A stretch of 64,000 nucleotides of DNA. It comes from Rhabdophis nuchalis (Eukaryota; Chordata; Lepidosauria; Squamata; Natricidae). The stretch spans positions 327,983,419 to 328,047,418 of the forward strand of contig CM077643.1 of NCBI GenBank assembly GCA_039707465.1. The letters run 5' to 3'. The notes below the pieces were generated by a model, which searched no databases, was not told the DNA's origin, and saw only the letters and a list, made by a program, of their open reading frames with translations. Below, piece after piece: positions 11,697 to 22,854 of this stretch; positions within the stretch are counted from its first letter, which is position 1, and each line of letters opens with the position of its first letter. Both the position numbers and the translations under genes were made by a program.

Positions 11697-12221
11697 TTGA
11701 TGTACGATGTTCCCACTCATAGCAATAAACAAATGTACTGTTTCCTTTCCTCTTAACTATGGCAATCACGCCTTTTGTTTCCATTTTTAAATAACAGCAT
11801 AATCACATTCAAATAAATTTTGGGTATAGTTTGCATCACTAGAACTTTGAAGGCTGGGCTACGAGGACAAATGGTTTTCTTTCCTTTTCCTCTTTGCTTG
11901 AATTGCAAAAATGAGAATGATCAGTTCATGAATATGCACATACACCGCATCATTTTTATTTTTTTCTACTTTTCTCATTAACATTAGCATTTTGAACATG
12001 CAAAACCGTGTTGCAAATCTGATCTCATCTGCAGTCTTTTAAACTTTTACTTTTACTTCCATGTCAGTAATGAAGTGCGTGTGTGTCTGTGTGTCTGTGT
12101 GTGTATTAAAATTTTGTGTCATCACACTTGAAACATATGTTATATATGGACCTATACTGTTGACCAAAACAGCTCTTTAAAAGTAAACCTTGCACATCAG
12201 GGGAATGGAGCTTATCCCAAA
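11697..12221. other. unique DNA, no gene seen
   Basis: AT-rich sequence with a short imperfect TG tract at about 12078-12105. Confidence 0.45.
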
Positions 12222-12345
12222 CTATTTATTTATTTATTTATTTTATTAAATTTATATCCCGCCCTTCTCCAAACGGACCCAGGGCGGCGCACAGGAATGT
12301 TAAAATACATACAAAACATATAAAATTTAAAAACAAAAAACAAAA
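12222..12345 (-). mobile_element. L2-like LINE 3' tail fragment
   Basis: The plus strand reads tatttatttattttattaaatttat, then cccgcccttctccaaacgga and cccagggcggcgcacagg. This is the reverse complement of the L2 terminus seen at 15480-15553. Only about 120 bp is present, a strongly 5'-truncated insertion. Confidence 0.85.
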
Positions 12346-12963
12346 AAACTAAGCTCTCTTCTGAGCAAACAAAATCCCTTACAGTTCTTAATTGATCCTA
12401 AACAGATATACTGACTCTCTTGGGTCATAGACAATAATTGGACAGATAAGAAAGGAAGGATACTCAATTTTGCTTTGTTCAGGCTTATAGAAAAGGGAAA
12501 ATGCAGAGGCTCTCAAATGGAACATGGTATTCCATATTTCTGGAATTCCACAAGGACCCAAATATGACTCATGACCCAGTCTAAATTTTTGAGGATGTAT
12601 TATCGCTGACTCCAAAGTTAACAGCTTTGGACAACTTGCAAAAGTTGTGGATTGGTTCTTTCCTCTCTCAGCTATCATGACATTTTAGAAGCTATGGACC
12701 TATTTTAAGAAGCTAGTAGAAACATGATTAGTATCTGCAAATTTCCTTCTCAATCTTTTAGACTTTCTTTTTGATTCCTATAGATTGAACATATCCCTCA
12801 TTGTATATGATATAACAAAACAAAAGAACTATCCATAGGGGTAGAAAGAAAGGAATGCCATGTGATGCATATGACACCACTTATGTTTTTGATTTTGGTA
12901 TCTTAACTCATGTACTATCTCTCCTTTGCATGGTAATATTATTTTTATTCATTTTATTTATTT
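12346..12963. other. unique DNA, no gene seen
   Basis: A 96-codon minus-strand frame (12388-12678) covers part of it but has no recognisable motif. I do not call it a gene. Confidence 0.4.
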
Positions 12964-13416
12964 ACTAGCTGGATACCCATGCATTGTGACAAAACTATGT
13001 GATCGGGCTATGCAGGAGAAATTTGGTTCACATTCCGTTGGCTCAGTGGTGGTCAGTGATTGAAACACATAAGGGAATATCACTCCCACTGCCTTGAGTC
13101 TGGAAACAGTTCCATAGATGGAAGGAATAGACATTTTGGTGATGTACATTTAGTACTGTAAGGAGCCTCAGACCACTCCTCAGTGAAGGACTGGAATGTC
13201 TGTCAGTTTGAACTGAGGTAACGGAATGTGAGGCAACTGGCAATTGGAACAGAGTTCTTTTCAGGTGGGGAGGGGGAGTAGAATGACTAACTCCTTAGCA
13301 TCAGAGTATGTTAATTACTGAATAAGAAATACTAATGATCTGATGGTCATTTCAAAAAATCATTTCTTAGCGATACCTAGAAGCCAAGCGGAACATACGT
13401 GCCAAATTTCAAGTTG

Positions 13417-13418
<2 letters not shown>
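12964..13418 (+). repeat. unclassified dispersed repeat (tactagctggatacccatgc type)
   Basis: It starts with tactagctggatacccatgc and ends with gtgccaaatttcaagttgg next to a TG microsatellite. This start and end pairing is one that I recognise from unclassified repeats in many animal genomes. A related start is at about 22453 (actagttgtacccgccacgc). I cannot assign a class. Confidence 0.4.
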
Positions 13419-13448
<30 letters not shown>

Positions 13449-13507
13449 AGGTATGTGTGTGTGTATACACACACACACCTACATACACACACATACAAAC
13501 ACACATT
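13418..13507. repeat. palindromic (TG)n/(CA)n tract
   Basis: A (GT)n run followed by gtatgtaggtatgtgtgtg meets its own reverse complement at gtgta|tacac (centre about 13465/13466). It continues as acacacacctacatacac. The result is one near-perfect inverted repeat that could fold as a hairpin. Confidence 0.85.
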
Positions 13508-13640
13508 CATTCATTCAATAAATGATTACATTTATTACATTTATATGTTACCCATCTTTTCTAGAGGTGACCCTGGGCAACCTACAAACATTACAACCAA
13601 TAGATATTAAAATGATAAAAGAATAAATAATAATAATAAG
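13508..13640 (-). mobile_element. old LINE-type 3' tail, minus strand
   Basis: The plus strand reads attcattcattcaataaatga, then ttacatttatatgttaccca and tgaccctgggcaacctacaa. This is a diverged reverse-complement LINE terminus of the L2-like form. Confidence 0.45.
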
Positions 13641-14403
13641 ATGTACAAGTTAATAAGTACAGATCCAGTTAAAAGATGGGGAGGAGGAGAACACAAAGTA
13701 TACGGGATGAGGTGGGGGCTTTTCTTAATCCAACATCCACTTCCAGGATGATATATCTCTGTTGGGACTCCAGGTCAACTGGGTGCAAAATTGCAAGTAG
13801 TCAGTAGGCAGGACTAGCACCCAGTAATATGATTTTTAAAAATGACATGTGACCTAAAAGAGCACAGCTATCCAGTAGTGCAGTTGAGAAGCTTTTCCCT
13901 TGAAAGAGGTACATAGAGCGGAGATGCCAGAATGGTCTCATGGGCTGCAACTCACCCCATTGCCACCAGGGTGAACTGTTGAGTCACATATTGGGCTAAA
14001 AATTGCTTGGATTTAACCCCATGCTTCCAAAAACTGAGTAAATTCTCTAAAATCATTTAAAAGAGGGGTTTTTTTCTAACAAGAAATGAATTAATAACCA
14101 AATCACAACAAGTCACAGTTTAAATTGACTTTAAGTATTTTTTATCGACACTGAGTAAAAAGAATTTTCTAATTAGCAGTTTGGGGTATTGAAGGAAAAG
14201 GTTTGGGAAGCACTGATCTAACCACATGGAAATCTAGCAGCTAAAATTTTAGTGTGAAATTGTTTTTGTTTGTTTGTTACATTGCAGGATAAAAAGCATT
14301 GATGTCTTTCAGCTAAGTAGAAGTAATCATGCAATCATGTTAGCAACATTTTAGCTCAAGCAGCTGCAGAAACAGATTGCTTTTCTCCCAATTCCCCCTG
14401 GTG
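13641..14403. other. unique DNA, no gene seen
   Basis: No coding signal, RNA gene or recognisable repeat. Confidence 0.4.
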
Positions 14404-14537
14404 CAGGTGTGTCAAACTCATGACATCATATTGTTGTCATGTGATGTATTGCAACTTTTTTCCCCTTCACTAAACCAGGGGTGGCATGGCCAGCACGTGA
14501 TGCATTCGGCCTGCAGGCTGCGAGATTGACAGCCCTG
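14404..14537. mobile_element. short hAT-like MITE
   Basis: The ends are CAGGTGTGTCAAACTCATG and tgcgagattgacagccctg, inverted-repeat related to the CAGGGGTGTCAAACTC family. The flanks ccctggtg and gcctagtg agree at 6 of 8 positions. It is 134 bp and non-coding. Confidence 0.55.
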
Positions 14538-15024
14538 GCCTAGTGCATTGACTACTTCTACTTGGTAATCTTGTGGTTAATACCACTTGATATTTTTTTT
14601 CTTTCAACCCCCTTCTCCCTCTGGTCATCTGAACAAAGTTGACAAGACCCCTTGAACCATGTTCTCTTCCAACATCACTGATCTTTTCTTCACCCAGAAA
14701 TCTTCAGTAGTTTTCCTTCCATTCTGGAACCAACACATCTTCAACAGCTCAAGCTTTCTAAACCCATCTTGATTCATTACCCATCTTCTTTTCAATCTTG
14801 CCAAAATGCCAACTGCTTCTTCCTGCCAACTCAACATCCTTTGTTACTCTCTGAGAAAAAAAAAAAAAAAGCACTATGTAACTGAGCAAATATCATCCCC
14901 AGTTATTTCTCAGGCCTCAACGTATCTGTCTGGGAGATCATGTGATAAAAGACTGATATTGTATAATTTTTCTACATCATATACTACAAAGAAGGACAGC
15001 TGCCATGAAAAAGCCCCATGGAGC
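14538..15024. other. unique DNA with an A run
   Basis: An A run is at about 14858-14872. The 70-codon minus frame at 14625-14837 has no recognisable domain, and I leave it uncalled. Confidence 0.4.
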
Positions 15025-15553
15025 CTTACTGCGCGAGCTACACTGGCTTCCTGTGGTCTTTCGGGTGCGCTTCAAGGTTCTAAGGACCATCTTTAAAGCG
15101 CTCCATGGCTCGGGGCCTAGTTATATGCGAGACCACCTCCTGCCCCATACATCCCTTAGACTGATACGCTCCCACAGAGAGGGCCTCCTTAGGGTGCCGT
15201 CGGCCGGACAATGCCGACTGGCGACACCCAGGGGGAGAGCCTTCTCTGTGGCGGGACCAGCTTTGGAACGACTTGCCCCCTGAACTCTGTACCATCTCTG
15301 ACCTCCGCCTCTTCCGCAAGTGTCTGAAGACACACCTATTCCAACTAGCCGGCCTAGCGTAGCCTCTAATACTGACTCGTAGATAGTTTTAAAATGGGGA
15401 TTTTAATTCGGTTTTAGCACAGGTTTTTAGTTGAATAAGTTTTTTTTTAAAAAAGTTTTATATGTTTGTATGTTTTTAATGTTCCTGTGCGCCGCCCTGG
15501 GTCCGTTTGGAGAAGGGCGGGGTATAAATTCAATAAATAAATAAATAAATACT
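15025..15553 (+). mobile_element. L2-like LINE, 5'-truncated, with (AAAT)n tail
   Basis: It begins at the 'ctgcgcgagctacactggc' region of the RT C-terminus. It reads through [17 protein letters not shown], and a small deletion in the segment for [10 protein letters not shown] shifts the frame near 15262. It ends with cgccgccctgggtccgtttg and gagaagggcggggtataaa, then (AAAT)n. It is from the same subgroup as the 10036-11696 copy. The plus-strand frame at 15005-15283 is its C-terminal remnant. Confidence 0.88.
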
Positions 15554-15900
15554 GTTCTAGTGAAAACCATTGCAGCTGAGCAAAAAGAGAGAAAAAAAAA
15601 TGGTTGCATACCATAGATAAGATAACCTTTATACTTAACAAAGTAAAAACTCATGCATAAAAACCATTCTGACATTTTGTGCACTAGGTAAAACAAAAAT
15701 GTCAAATTTGTGAAAACTTGTATGGACATACCAAAGTCTAATTATCATTCATAGCTACACAAGAACAGTTAACAGTGGTCTACCTACATTTTCAAAGAGA
15801 AGATTGTTCAATATAAATAAAGACATTCCTATCCTATCAGTAATGAACTGAACAATTTTAATTAAATACTGTTTAGCCATATTGAAGGCAATTTCCTAGA
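15554..15900. other. unique DNA, no gene seen
   Basis: No coding signal or recognisable repeat. Confidence 0.4.
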
Positions 15901-16210
15901 CCAGAGAGGGGCAACATGTTGCCCTTCAGATATTGTCAGTTTGTAATATTTATGATTCCCTCAGCATGGCCATGCCATCTAGAACTGAGGGTAGCTGGGG
16001 TTCAATAACATTCTCCATCCTTTTTCCAAATGTTCATGTAGGAGTATTAAGTTCAACTCATCAAATCTCAAACCTCAGAAGTCCTTCTTAATCTGGGATT
16101 TGTTAGATTAGAAAAGTGTTTCTCAACCTTGACAACTTTAAGATGTGTAGCTTCAACTCTCTGAATTTTCCAGCAAGCGAGTTTTCAAGGTTGAGAAACA
16201 CTCGTCTAGA
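15901..16210. repeat. two eroded small MITEs
   Basis: The first part (about 15901-16030) has the 'agaggggcaacatgttgccc...catggccatgcc' layout of a palindromic squamate repeat. The second (about 16113-16206) starts gtgtttctcaaccttgacaa and ends tcaaggttgagaaacac, a clear inverted repeat. Both are short and non-coding. Target duplications are not convincing. Confidence 0.5.
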
Positions 16211-17371
16211 GATATGCTATAAGCATTAGAAGAGAATTCTTCTCTTATTGGTAAATAACCACAGGCAGGCACATTAATCTGCTCAGAAAAAAGACTTTGG
16301 TATCAAAACATCTAACTTCCTTTTGCTTTGCTTTGAAATTCTGCTCAAATGTCAGTTCTTGACTCATACATACAATTTGAGAGCTTGGTAGTTGATTACA
16401 GTATGTAATATATTATAGAGCAAACAAGCCTATAATTTGACCAGCATAATGCAGTATTTTAAGAAGTATAATATGCTAAACAAGGTGATTTTTACATACA
16501 CTGAAAATATGGCCAGGTAATTAGAATGGATTCCCCTTCAAATCATGCATACATCAATTCATGGTAGCAATCACAGCTCAATTGGCTTACAGAAACTAAT
16601 TGATCTTAAACATTGTGATCTAAACATCGCAAAGCTTTTAAAAGCAGTTTCCCCAAGGAAACAAATTTCACATTACTCATTTCCCAACTAAGGGGAATAG
16701 CTCAAAATCTTCACTTTAAAATTGGCTTTCCCACCCTGGTGTCCTGCAAATGTGTGGTGCTATAATTCCTTTAAGGCTGGGATGGCTTGACTATCTAAAC
16801 TTAAATCTCTGTTGGTTTGCCAAGAACTTTGGTATTTTCATTTAAACTGTACTTTTTGAATGTATAATATCCTGCAGAAATTTAAGAGAACCCAGTAAAC
16901 TAAAATAAACACAGAGATTGAGCTGTGTGGTTTAGCTGGGATATATTTTGGTAATTTTGCCTCTGGCAACAATTTATCTTATATTAGCCCTCCATTAATC
17001 CCTGGTTCCTATGATCATGACTTCTCATCAATTGGCAATTTGCCAGTTGCAATTTGAGAGGCCCCAGCAATGATTCTGGAGAAGGCTAACTTTAACTTCC
17101 ATGTTTATTTCCACTTTCTTGTTCACTTATTTCCTTTAGCCACAGGAAATGGAACAAATCAGATGATTTCTTGCATGCATATAATAAGGATGAAGTGGTA
17201 AGAAGATGAGCTTTATCACTGCTCCTGTGCTCCGATTAGCTATACATTCAGTGCAACAACTTCTGAATGGTCAAAATAATTAGAAATTTGTTTATATTGA
17301 TGGCTGCAGAAGCCATCTCATTAAACTAGCTGGCACAAACAAGTTCTGGAGATCATCTGAACATGTTTAGA
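16211..17371. other. unique DNA, no gene seen
   Basis: Moderately AT-rich, non-repetitive sequence with no gene or RNA signal that I can defend. Confidence 0.45.
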
Positions 17372-17556
17372 ATGGGAAATCATTAAATTTGTAGATGACA
17401 CTAAGCTGGCAGGAATAGCCAACACCTCAGAAGATGCGCTCAGGATCCAAAAAGATCTTGACAGACTTGAACAATGGGTCCCATCCAACAAAATGAAATT
17501 TAATGTGGATAAATTTTAGCATGAAAATTCAAAGGTATAAGTATGAATTAAGTGGC

Positions 17557-18582
17557 TCAAAAACAGTAACTGTGAGGGGGAGATTGGAGTCCTAGTGGAT
17601 GATCATTTGAATATAAGGCAGCAATGTGTAGCAGCAGCCAAAAAAAAAAAGCTAATACGATCCTGGATTGTATAAAGAGGCATAGAATCAAGATCATGTA
17701 AAATATTAGTGCCACTTTACAAAACCCTAGTAACACCACACCTGGAATACTGCAACCAATATACAAAGAAGATGTTGAGACTTTGGAAAAAGTGCAAAGA
17801 AGTGCAACTAAGATACAATAATACAATAGCAGAGTTGGAAGGGACCTTGTAGGTCTTCTAGTCCAACCCCCTGCGTGGGCAGGAACCTTATACCATTTCA
17901 GACAAATGGCTAACATCTTTTTAAAGACTTCCAGGGTTGGGGCATTCACAACTTCTGGAGGCAAGCTGCTCCAAAGTTTAATTGTTCTAACTGTCAGGAA
18001 ATTTCTCCTTAGTTCTAAGTTGCTTCTCTCCTTGATTAGTTTCCACCCATTGCTTCTTGTCCTGCCCCCAGGTGCCTTGGAGAATAGTTTGACTCCCTCT
18101 TCTTTGTGGCACCCTCTGAGATATCGGAACACTGCTATCATGTCTCCCCTGGTCCTTCTCTTCATCAAACTAAACATACCCAGCTCCTGCAACCGTTCTT
18201 CATATGTTTTAGTCTCCAGTCCCCTAATCATCTTGGTTGCTCTTCTCTGCACTCTTTCCAGAGTCTCCACATCTTTTCTACATCGTGGCGACCAAAACTG
18301 TATGCAGTATTCCAAGTGTGGCCTTACCAAGGCACTATACAGTGGCATTAACATTTCACGTGATCTAGATTCTATCCCTCTGTTTATGCAGCCTAGAACT
18401 GTGTTGGCTTTTTTGGCAGCTGCTGCACACTGCTGGCTCATATTTAAATGGTTGTCCACTAGGATTCCAAGATCCCTTTCACAGTTGCTACTATTGAGCA
18501 AGGTACCACCTATACTGTACCTGTGCATTTTGTTTTTCTTGCCTAAATGTAGAACCTTACTTTTTTCACAATTGAATTTCAT
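17557..18582 (-). pseudogene. CR1 reverse transcriptase C-terminal fragment, chimeric frame
   Basis: A 341-residue frame is open on the minus strand. Only its first 230 residues or so are CR1 ORF2: NCERDLGILVDNHLNMS (about 32-48), RPHLEYCIQFWSP (about 87-99), VQRRATKMIRGLE (about 112-124), RRTRGDMIAVFRYL (about 142-155), and RRNFLTVRTIKLWSSLPPEV (about 193-212). The remainder reads antisense through the older plus-strand CR1 and is meaningless. The catalytic domain is absent because of 5' truncation, so this is not a functional enzyme. Confidence 0.8.
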
Positions 18583-18595
18583 TTTATTAGATGTT
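17815..18595 (-). mobile_element. CR1 LINE, 5'-truncated, inserted in another CR1
   Basis: On the minus strand the copy runs from the RT C-terminal region (KMKFNCEKSKVLHLGKKNK) to the 3' UTR and an A/T-rich tail at 17815. The hexamer taagat lies at 17809-17814 and 18596-18601, consistent with a short target duplication. Its tail-proximal sequence (gagttggaagggaccttgta on plus) is the standard CR1 terminus. The plus-strand frames overlapping it (17906-18598 and 18106-18351) are antisense shadows. Confidence 0.88.
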
Positions 18596-18975
18596 TAAGA
18601 TGATTAAGGGCCAGTAAACTAAAACATATGAACAACAGCAGGATTTGGGTTTGGCTAGTCTCGAGAAAGGAAGGACTAGGGGGGCATGATAGCAGTATTC
18701 CTGTATTTAAGAGGTTGCCACAGAAAGGACGAGGTAAACTTATTTTCCAAGCACCAGAGGGCAGGACAAAAAACAATGGATGGAAACTAATCAAGGAGAG
18801 AAGCAACCTGGAATTAAGGAGAAACTTCCTAACAGTGAAGATAATTATCCAGTGCAGTAGCTTGCCTCCAGAAATGGTGAGCAGTCCATCACTGGAGGTT
18901 TTTAAGAAGAGTCTAGACAGTCACTTGTCTGAAATGGTAGAGGGTCCCCTGCTTGAGCAGGGGGTTGCACTAGAA

Positions 18976-19349
18976 CAGTGATGGCTAACCTTTTTTGGCT
19001 CGCATGCCAAAAGCGGGGGGAGCACAGGGGGGGATCGTATGAGGGCGTGCCACATTTATAATGCTATGGGCACGAACCCCTGCTTTTGGCACACAATTTG
19101 CGCCCTCCCCACGCTCCAGACGCTTTCTAGGAGCCTGGGGAGGGTGGAAACAGCCTCCCCCCCACCTCCAGAGGCTTCAGGAGCTTCCCTGAAGCCTCCG
19201 GAGGGTGAAAAATGGCCTCAAAAGAAGGCCTAAATCAGCTGGCCAGCACAGACATGCATGCTGGAGCTGACAGGGCAATGCCTCGCATGCCCTAAGAAAT
19301 GGCTCCGCGTGCCACCTGTGGCACCCATGCCATAGGTTCGCCATCACTG
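18976..19349. mobile_element. hAT-like element (CAGTGATGG family) with 8-bp target duplication
   Basis: It starts CAGTGATGGCTAACCTTTTT and ends cataggttcgccatcactg, good terminal inverted repeats. The octamer cactagaa flanks it exactly at 18968-18975 and 19350-19357, the hAT hallmark. The length of 374 bp, with no coding capacity, makes it non-autonomous. It sits in the CR1 3' UTR. Related copies are at 6682-7315, 8450-8753 and 43216. Confidence 0.92.
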
Positions 19350-19441
19350 CACTAGAAGATCCCCAACTCTATTCTGATTGATTTTTTTAAACTGCAGGGT
19401 TCTTCATTAACCTCAGCACAGATCTAAAAACAAAAATATGA

Positions 19442-19846
19442 ACCGTATTTTTTCTAAGTATAAAACGCACCTTTTTCCCTCAAAAAAGAGGCTGAAAATC
19501 TGGGTGCATCTTATACACTGAATATAACATTTTTTTGCCTCCTGAAACCCCGCCTCCTTCATCAAAATGGCCATGCAGACCATTTAGGAGCCTTGCAGAG
19601 TGCTCCTAGGGGCTGGGGAGGGCAGAAATGAGCAAAAAATGGAGTGTTTTTTGCTCAATTTTGCCCCCCACCCCTCAGGAGCACTATATAAGCCTCAAAA
19701 AGAGTATTGAATGCTATTTTTTTGAAAAAAAAGGGGCCGTTTTTGGGAGGTCTGCAGAATGCAAAACCTTTTTTAAAAAATTTGCCTCTTCAAAATCTTG
19801 GTGCATCTTATACTCCAGTGTGTCTTATACTCTGAAAAATACGGTA
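19442..19846. mobile_element. MITE with ACCGTATTTTTC terminal inverted repeats
   Basis: The left end is ACCGTATTTTTTCTAAGTA followed by taaaacgcacc. The right end is cttatactctgaaaaatacggt preceded by ggtgcatcttatactcc. These ends pair over about 30 bp. The body has a central 'ggagccttgcagagtgctcc' region and no open transposase. A second copy in the opposite orientation lies at 27741-28141. Family name and superfamily are not known to me. The frame at 19628-20008 crosses it by chance. Confidence 0.8.
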
Positions 19847-20505
19847 ACTAAATTTGTCCATAAAGCTAAATGGTCAAACCGATCTTACTGCTTTTCCAAA
19901 TTGAAAAGACACAGCTTATGGTTCAATTTGGATTCATTCTTTCTGGGGAAAAGTGATAAAACTCCTATGGAAATAGTTAACTATTTACTTTTTAAAAAAA
20001 ATCATTGAAATCTTGCAGCATTGAGAAGGGCTTTCGCTTTTATCAGTGATTGAATAGCTATTATAGATAGTTACTGTATAAATGTTCACCACTGTGTGAG
20101 TTCCCAGCCTTTTTGCAAAATTCCAGACAGATTTTATAGTAGCTAGAACTGGATGTGATATTGGAAAGATAGTGTACTAGAGACATAATGTATACTTCAG
20201 TATAATTGCAGAACAGATTTTGCAAGCCACCTAAGTAGTTGCTGAAGTTGTAAATTATTATTAGCTTTTTATATTTATAACATTGAATAGTGTTGACTTG
20301 GCTTATGTGCACTCTATTCTCAACCCTGTTTTGTCTTCTCTTTGTGAAGTCTTGAAAGAACCCAAAGCAGCCAACTAGCCGACTTCTTGCAGATTGGCAC
20401 TGACTATCCGATCATAGCTAAATGTAAAGTAACTAAGTTGAAATTAACTCCCTAGACAAATACCTTTTCTATAAGTCTAAGAATGTAAGGAAGAAATGGC
20501 AGGGC
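19847..20505. other. unique DNA, no gene seen
   Basis: AT-rich sequence with no defendable feature. Confidence 0.4.
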
Positions 20506-20791
20506 CAGAGGTGGTATTCAGCAGGTTCTGACCAGTTCTTGAATAGTTCAGAAAACTGATAAATACCACCTCTGACTGGCCCCACCCCCATGTATTCTCT
20601 GCCTCCCGAGTGCCAGCTGATCAGGAGGGAATGGGGATTTTGCAGTAACCTTCCCCTGGAGTGGGGTGGGAATGGAGATTTTATAGTATCCTTCCCTGCC
20701 ATGCCTACCAAGCCACACCCACCAAACCATGCCACACCCACCAAACCATGCCCATAGAACTGGTAGTAAAAAATGTTGAATCCCACCTCTG
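20506..20791. mobile_element. hAT-like MITE (CAGAGGTGGNATTCAG family) with target duplication
   Basis: The ends are CAGAGGTGGTATTCAGCAGG and gttgaatcccacctctg, inverted repeats of about 17 bp. The flanks ggcagggc (20498-20505) and ggcaggac (20792-20799) agree at 7 of 8 positions. The body has an ACCAAGCCACACCC-type iterated block. Copies are at 27048-27287 and 46734-47031. Frames on both strands are artefacts. Confidence 0.88.
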
Positions 20792-21579
20792 GGCAGGACA
20801 AATTAAGAGCAACATAAGTTTGAAGAGAATTAAAAATATACAGAGAAGGAGCCAGTGCAAGATATGGTTCATGCCCTCCAACCCTACTTGAGACAATTTA
20901 TCACTGACCACGTTTTATTTCATTCAATTTCTATAGCTGTCCATCTCAGCCAAGTGACTTTGAGAGTAGTTTACCATTCTAGCTTGTACAATTTTTAGCT
21001 TCTTTGAATCTGGCAGATTTCCCACTCCCTGATGTTCTGCCTTATTTCCATCGTAAGCATTAAATATTGACCCTGAGGTTTCAACATTTATTGTGGGACT
21101 TCAAATGTTTAAAATATTAGGCAGTTTTGCAGGAAAGATTGATATTCCCACATCAATAATTTAAAAAAATATTGAGATTAAAAAAAACACAATGACACTT
21201 CACAATTTCCTTGTACAATTAAAAAGAAATATAACTATTCAGTTAGTTTGGAAAGTTTCTCCGTGTTAACTGAATAATTCAAAGAATTAAAAAGATTATC
21301 CTGCCCGAAACTTATCAGCAGGACTTTTCTTTATAGTAGCGTCTTAATCTTGTTGTGCTAACATTGACTTACTTGTTAAGACATACATTCCCTTTTTGAT
21401 GAAATAACTTCACTTGGTCCTGGGAGAGCAGAGTCAAGATTTGAAGCTTACTGGAAGATGTTGGGACATTTTCAACCTAATCTGACCTACCTAGTTACTC
21501 TGAGGAGATAACTGAGGAACATGTCATGCTTCCCTATAAAATAATTGCAATAATTAAAGATAATTCTGAAATATGTACT
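20792..21579. other. unique DNA, no gene seen
   Basis: No coding signal or recognisable repeat. Confidence 0.4.
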
Positions 21580-21840
21580 GAATAGAATAGAATAGAATAG
21601 AATAGAATAGAATAGAATAAGGAATTTGTCTTTGGTGCATGTGCTCTCAGTGTACATAAAAAGACAAGATACATTCGTCAAGAATCATAAGGTACAGCAC
21701 TTAATGATAGTCATAGGGTACAAATAAGCAATCAGGAAACAATCAATATCAATATAAATCGTAAGGATACAAGTCACAAAGTTGACAATCCTGCAGTCAT
21801 AAGTGGGAGGAGATGGGTGATAGGAACGATAAGACTAAAA
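21580..21840 (-). mobile_element. CR1 (snake CR1-L3 type) 3' terminus with GAATA array
   Basis: On the plus strand there are about eight GAATA units (21580-21619). Then come aaggaatttgtctttggtgc, gtgctctcagtgtacataaa, ataatggtacag-like and cataagtgggaggagatggg segments. This is the reverse complement of a CR1 3' UTR with an (ATTCT)n tail. Seeding of AATAG pentamer microsatellites by such CR1 elements has been described in snake genomes (general knowledge). The copy is only about 260 bp. A related stretch with the same order is at 59063-59795. Confidence 0.7.
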
Positions 21841-22452
21841 AAAATCACTGGACTCAAACACTGTGTAAGTGGGAATTTTCTCATCTCTTCTTAGAATCAC
21901 ATGATTTTAGGAAGCAGAAGCAGAAGTAATTTTCTCTGTTTCTCTGTATCTCTGTATCTCCAGTCTTGCACTTTTGCTTTAATATCCAATCCCAAAACAG
22001 AGTGCAATAAAATTAACCAATCAGTTATCAATACTACATTACAGATTCCCCAACCCATTTGTATCAGAGGCACCATTTAAGGCACTTCCATGTTGAAAGG
22101 ACTAGGTAGTGACATCACTGTTGCCTCAGGATACCTGTGGGGATTCCTTTCAAAGGAGCTGGAGCAAGTGAATGGAGCACACCCATCTAAGAAACAGTGC
22201 TCAAATCTCAAACACGGTCTTGCTAACCTCCAACCCAGCATCCTAATCACAGGAGCCATCCTATTCCTGCTACATTACAATTATTAAATCCATATAAATA
22301 AGAATGGCCAGAAAAATACATAAAGACTATGGCAATTATAAAAACATCTACAGCACTAAATAAATGGAAAAAGGACACCTCATAATCAAATCCAGCAATA
22401 TTATTTATTCACAGAAAGCTTAAAAGAATACTATGTTTTATAGTTTATCTTA
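21841..22452. other. unique DNA, no gene seen
   Basis: No coding signal. A 10-bp direct repeat (ctacattaca at 22034 and 22270) is listed among rejected observations. Confidence 0.4.
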
Positions 22453-22573
22453 TACTAGTTGTACCCGCCACGCATGGTTAAATGAAAAGGTTTCCCCTCA
22501 TAGACCCTCTCAGTGACCCCCTTCCTTCTCTGCCTCGGTTTCCCCTCCCTCTCCCTCCCCTCCCTCTCTTACT

Positions 22574-22850
22574 CTACCTACCTACCTACCTACCTGCCTA
22601 CCTACCTACCTACCTACCTACCTACCTACCTACCTACTATATTTCTCTCCCCACTCTCTCTATACCTCTACCTATCTACCTACCTACTGTATTTTCCCTC
22701 TCTCCCTCTACCTACCTACTTACCTACCTACCTACTGTATTTTTCCTTCTCTCTCTCTATCCCTCTACCTACCTACCTGCTGTATTTCTCCCCCTCTCTC
22801 TATCCCTCTACCTACCTACCTACCTACCTACCTACCTACCTACCAAGAGA
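22574..22850 (+). repeat. (CTAC)n tetranucleotide clusters
   Basis: Four runs of CTAC/TACC separated by 'tgtatttctcccc'-like spacers form a higher-order repeat. The open frames across it (22482-22905) give artificial tyrosine-leucine-proline-threonine repeats. Confidence 0.92.
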
Positions 22851-22854
22851 GGGA

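Larger units (their letters stand above)
17372..19390 (+). mobile_element. CR1 LINE (host copy), split by two later insertions
   Basis: The plus-strand CR1 parts are 17372-17814, 18602-18975 and 19358 to about 19390. The first part starts at the RT catalytic box (KFVDDTKLAG) and continues through the C-terminal region, with stops. The second part reads LFQAPEGRTKNNGWKLIKER-like sequence, PPEMVSSPSLEVFKK and the 3' UTR (cctgcttgagcagggggttg). It is interrupted by a minus-strand CR1 at 17815-18595, flanked by taagat on both sides. It is interrupted again by a hAT-like element at 18976-19349, flanked by cactagaa on both sides. The final part is short of 'aaggtcccttc' by a small deletion. Confidence 0.88.

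Noticed and set aside
14625..14837. 70-codon minus-strand frame with charged, protein-like composition
   Set aside because: No recognisable domain, no exon boundary signals that I could defend, and no repeat support; chance cannot be excluded.
17906..18598. 230-codon plus-strand frame with membrane-like composition
   Set aside because: It is the antisense of a CR1 C-terminal region on the minus strand.
19628..20008. Similar predicted peptides at 19628-20008 (+) and 27625-27984 (-), suggesting a small gene family
   Set aside because: Both frames fall in the two copies of one MITE; the similarity is that of the repeat.
22034..22279. 10-bp direct repeat (ctacattaca) bracketing 226 bp
   Set aside because: Matches of this length at such distance are expected by chance in AT-rich DNA, and the enclosed segment has no inverted ends or tail.
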